A DNA stretch of 64,000 nt from Limnoglobus roseus (lineage in GTDB: Bacteria; Planctomycetota; Planctomycetia; Gemmatales; Gemmataceae), in assembly GCF_008254045.1 (NCBI RefSeq), contig NZ_CP042425.1, positions 8,012,163 to 8,076,162 of the forward strand, written 5' to 3'. A program made the translations under genes and the position numbers. Positions 62,401 through 64,000 of this stretch are shown one piece after another. Numbering within the stretch: position 1 is the stretch's first letter; each line of letters starts with the position of its first letter. The notes beneath the pieces were generated by a model that had not been told where the DNA came from, ran no database searches, and saw only the letters and a list, made by a program, of their open reading frames with translations.

Positions 62401-63092
62401 ACCCGCCGGACTTCGACCCGACGAAGAAGTACCCGGTCTGGATTTCGACTTACGCCGGCCCGCACGCGCCGACGGTGAAGGACGCCTGGAGTTGGCGGGG
62501 CTTCGAGCAAGTGCTAGCACACATGGGCGTCGTGTCGTTCCGCGTGGACCCGCGGTCGGCGAGCGGCAAGGGGGCCGTCTCCGCGTGGGCGTGCTACAAG
62601 CAGATGGGCGTGCCGGAACTGAAAGACCTGGAAGAAGCCGTGGACTGGATCACGGCGAAGCCGTGGGCCGATTCGTCGCGAGTGGGCATCAGCGGGCACA
62701 GCTTCGGTGGCTTCATCACCGCTTACGCCCTGACGCACTCAAAGAAGTTCGCGGCCGGCATCGCCGGTGCGCCGCCGACCGACTGGCGCTTGTACGACAC
62801 GATCTACACCGAGCGGTACATGGGCCTGCCGGACGAGAACAAGGCAGGGTATGACAAGACCTCCGTGGTGAAGGCGGCCGGCAACCTGCACGGAAAGTTG
62901 CTGCTCATCCACGGCCTGATGGACGACAACGTCCACGTGCAGAACTCGATGCAACTCGTGGACGCCTTGCAGAAGGCGAACAAGCCGTTCGAGTTGATGA
63001 TCTACCCCCCGTCGCGGCACGGCATCCGTGGCGAGCACTACCAGACCTTGCAAATCGACTTCATCCGCCGGACGATGCTGGGGGCGAAGTGA
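59448..63092 (+). CDS. Fusion of M14 zinc carboxypeptidase and dipeptidyl peptidase IV (S9)
   Basis: The 1214-residue protein has a signal peptide (MRSSIVCLLVFSSFVTA) and then two peptidases. Residues 20-500 are an M14 carboxypeptidase with zinc ligands His99, Glu102 (HAGE) and His199 (DCHTTNG) and the catalytic Glu286 in LSESYTYASF. Residues 520-1214 are an S9B DPP IV: a propeller with DWVYEEEIF (the N-terminal-recognition Glu pair) and an alpha/beta-hydrolase with Ser1085 in GHSFGG, Asp1159 in MDDNVHVQ and His1191 in SRHGI. All active residues are present for both domains. Likely role: extracellular breakdown of peptides from both ends. Start ATG has GGAG six bases upstream. Confidence 0.9.
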   Translation: MRSSIVCLLVFSSFVTAQTPAPRTAAEKTNYQETTRHADVIAFGEQLAKLSPRVKATTYGTSKEGRPLPLLIVSADGVDSPQAAARANKLVLLVYANIHAGEVDGKEAVLALARDLAVNNDALLKGCVILVAPDINPDGNEKIGPDNRPGQNGPALAGVRENADGLDLNRDFIKLESPEIRSLVKLITAWDPLLMIDCHTTNGSKHRYTLTYDGQQNPAADSRLIAFSNNTLFPDVTKRLKAATGFESFFYGNFNKDRTQWTSYPATPRFGTQYVGLRNRVPVLSESYTYASFADRVKASYHFVKSTFESVAEKPDVLRKLTREANTPTRIALRSKATAHEKPATVLGFDADAKPKDFELQLVTNRVPTLEVEVPEAYLVPPAFAEAVDTLRRHGIAVEELREDIDLDLEAYRVTEASAAAEAFQKHKTRQLEVTREKVARRVPPNTFVVRTAQPLGRLAAFLLEPQAEDGLTTWNFFDAGIAKDKEFPVVRVPKLGGVATGQPRPLPEDRKKNLPFDLGFLTSNRSFAVGEIGPVTWLSDGDHFLQSKANKLWKVAARTGRSEMFVDAGKLEKSLEGLPAIQRQARGGFARGGQYRMNPARTATLVDLPKGELGIAYFDGTPGMQLTTSDGKKEFVTFSPTGTHIAFVRAGNLFAVDIATRKETALTTDGGGELLNGRADWVYEEEIFNRNGQSYWWNADGSAITFLRFDDTPVKKYTLADPLTTRGRAEVYAYPKPGDPNPIAKIGVVRLADAKPVFLPLGEYKPDDTLFARVGFLPNGKQVFAYVQNRRQTWLDFVVWDTPESSPRVLFRDQTKAWIDDMGEPKFLADGSFLFPSERTGWKHLYHYDPQGKLIRAVTSGEWEARDVHRVSEADGVVYFSGTKDGTNGANLYAAKLDGSGVTRLSAGDGTHTVSVAPKGNLFTDRFTDNTTPGTTLLRELGGGVVRTLDNNPAYAREEYRFGNVERLQVPMKDGFQLEAAITYPPDFDPTKKYPVWISTYAGPHAPTVKDAWSWRGFEQVLAHMGVVSFRVDPRSASGKGAVSAWACYKQMGVPELKDLEEAVDWITAKPWADSSRVGISGHSFGGFITAYALTHSKKFAAGIAGAPPTDWRLYDTIYTERYMGLPDENKAGYDKTSVVKAAGNLHGKLLLIHGLMDDNVHVQNSMQLVDALQKANKPFELMIYPPSRHGIRGEHYQTLQIDFIRRTMLGAK

Positions 63093-63119
63093 CGGCGGAC
63101 CACACGGGAGGGCGGTTCC

Positions 63120-64000
63120 ATGAAAGTCGGCCTCGTCGGATATTCGGGCGTCGGGAAGAGTACGGTGTTCCAGTGGCTGACCGGGGCCACGCCCGACCCC
63201 GGCAAGATTCAGCAGGGGCAACTCGCCACGGCGGACGTGCCCGATGATCGCCTCCGCGCAATCGCGGAGGCGTTCAAGCCGAAGAAGCTGACGTTCGCGA
63301 AGGTCGAGTTTCTCGACACGCCCGGCCTGATGGCCGACGACCGCAAGGACAACCCGCGCCGCCTCGGCATTCTGCGCGAGGCGAACGGTGTCGTCGTCGT
63401 CCTCGACGGCTTCAGCGGCGCACCGCTCGCGGAGCAGTTGCGAAAGTTCCAGGAGGAACTGCTGTTCGCGGACCTGGAAATCGTGTCCAACCGCGTGCCG
63501 AAGGTCGAGGCCCAGATGAAGAAGGCCAAGCCGGCGAAGGAGCGCGAGCTGGACGAGATCGAGTTGGCCCTGCTGAAGCGGGTCATCGCCGGGTTGGAGG
63601 CCGGAAAGTTCGCGAAGGAGATGCACCTCACCGCGGAGGACGAGAAGCTCCTCCGCAGCTTCCAACTGCTGACGCTGAAGCCGGAAACGGCGTTCGTGAA
63701 CCGCGGTGACGCCGGCTTCAACGACCCGCTGCCGGCCGATCTGCTCGCGATCTGCCCGGCGGCGACCCAGGCACCGGTGAAGTTGGAGACGGAACTGGCG
63801 GCGCTCTCGCAAGAGGACCGCGAGATGTTCATGGCCGACCTCGGCTTCAAGGGGTCGTTCCGCGAGGCCGCGATCCGCAGCGTCTTCTACGCGATGGGCC
63901 GCATCGTCTTCTTCACCGCCGGGCACGACGAGTGCCGGTCGTGGGCGATGACCGGCGGCGGCGACGCGGTGGCGGCGGCCGCGTGCATCCACAACGACCT
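63120..64000 (+). CDS. YchF/Obg-like GTPase, partial (3' end beyond window)
   Basis: This gene is cut by the right edge after 293 codons. It encodes a P-loop GTPase: KVGLVGYSGVGKSTVFQWLTG with Walker A GYSGVGKS near residue 8, DTPGLMADDR (G3), a coiled helical region with KKAKPAKERELDE, and RIVFFTAGHDECRSWAM plus AAAACIHNDL, which match the C-terminal TGS-like end of YchF. Compared with standard YchF it is shortened and has VNRGDAG where the NKxE-like base-binding motif stands. It may be a divergent YchF paralogue. It follows the peptidase fusion by 27 bp with GGGAGG eight bases before its ATG. Confidence 0.85.
   Translation, partial: MKVGLVGYSGVGKSTVFQWLTGATPDPGKIQQGQLATADVPDDRLRAIAEAFKPKKLTFAKVEFLDTPGLMADDRKDNPRRLGILREANGVVVVLDGFSGAPLAEQLRKFQEELLFADLEIVSNRVPKVEAQMKKAKPAKERELDEIELALLKRVIAGLEAGKFAKEMHLTAEDEKLLRSFQLLTLKPETAFVNRGDAGFNDPLPADLLAICPAATQAPVKLETELAALSQEDREMFMADLGFKGSFREAAIRSVFYAMGRIVFFTAGHDECRSWAMTGGGDAVAAAACIHND

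Overview
The window comes from a GC-rich bacterium that looks like a planctomycete of the Gemmata group. Lineage markers seen directly are: a Ser/Thr kinase with an N-terminal zinc-finger-like segment, one membrane span and a jelly-roll-like outer domain; a WD40-type protein ending in the degenerate repeat common in Gemmata proteins; a 1405-residue surface protein with the LEQLDDRLAPA N-terminal motif and FG-GAP repeats; PQQ-type propeller, DUF3472-type and pseudopilin-tail proteins; and lipid A genes. Species identity is inference.

Layout. 8-4245 (minus) is the left part of the S10 ribosomal operon, in the order rpsJ-rplD-rplW-rplB-rpsS-rplV-rpsC, with rplC missing and hairpins in most spacers. 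4362-10500 (minus) is a kinase, a Gly/Cys-rich small protein, a glycosyltransferase-methyltransferase fusion and a WD40 protein. carA follows (minus). 12232-19984 (plus) runs lpxD, lpxI, a GH10-like protein, an EamA transporter, an NtrC-type regulator and mutL. 20065-25151 (minus) holds glgP, a glutamine amidotransferase hydrolase and a polytopic membrane protein. 25200-34847 (plus) holds a giant TPR protein, an ATP-grasp-like protein, a small DcrB-like protein, a nicotinate phosphoribosyltransferase and nadE.

34919-38845 (plus) looks like a metal-handling island: a ZnuB-like permease, a DUF318-type permease with an MCECG motif, and two tandem histidine-bearing TIGR03943-like proteins. An orphan ORF of lower GC follows. 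39554-44008 carries an ABC-F ATPase, a 33-residue basic protein and two lineage-type proteins. 44150-53909 (plus) carries speA, a Uma2 protein, a metallo-beta-lactamase protein, a short SecA paralogue, a second polytopic membrane protein related to the one at 23589, a PQQ-propeller protein and folC. The right end has the surface protein, a perfect bidirectional hairpin, a DUF3472 protein, an M14 carboxypeptidase-DPP IV fusion and the start of a YchF-like GTPase cut by the window edge.

No tRNA, rRNA, CRISPR array, insertion sequence or phage gene was seen. The best candidates for undescribed biology are the tandem His-rich metal cassette, the kinase / Gly-Cys protein / glycosyltransferase cassette, the short SecA paralogue and the double-peptidase fusion.
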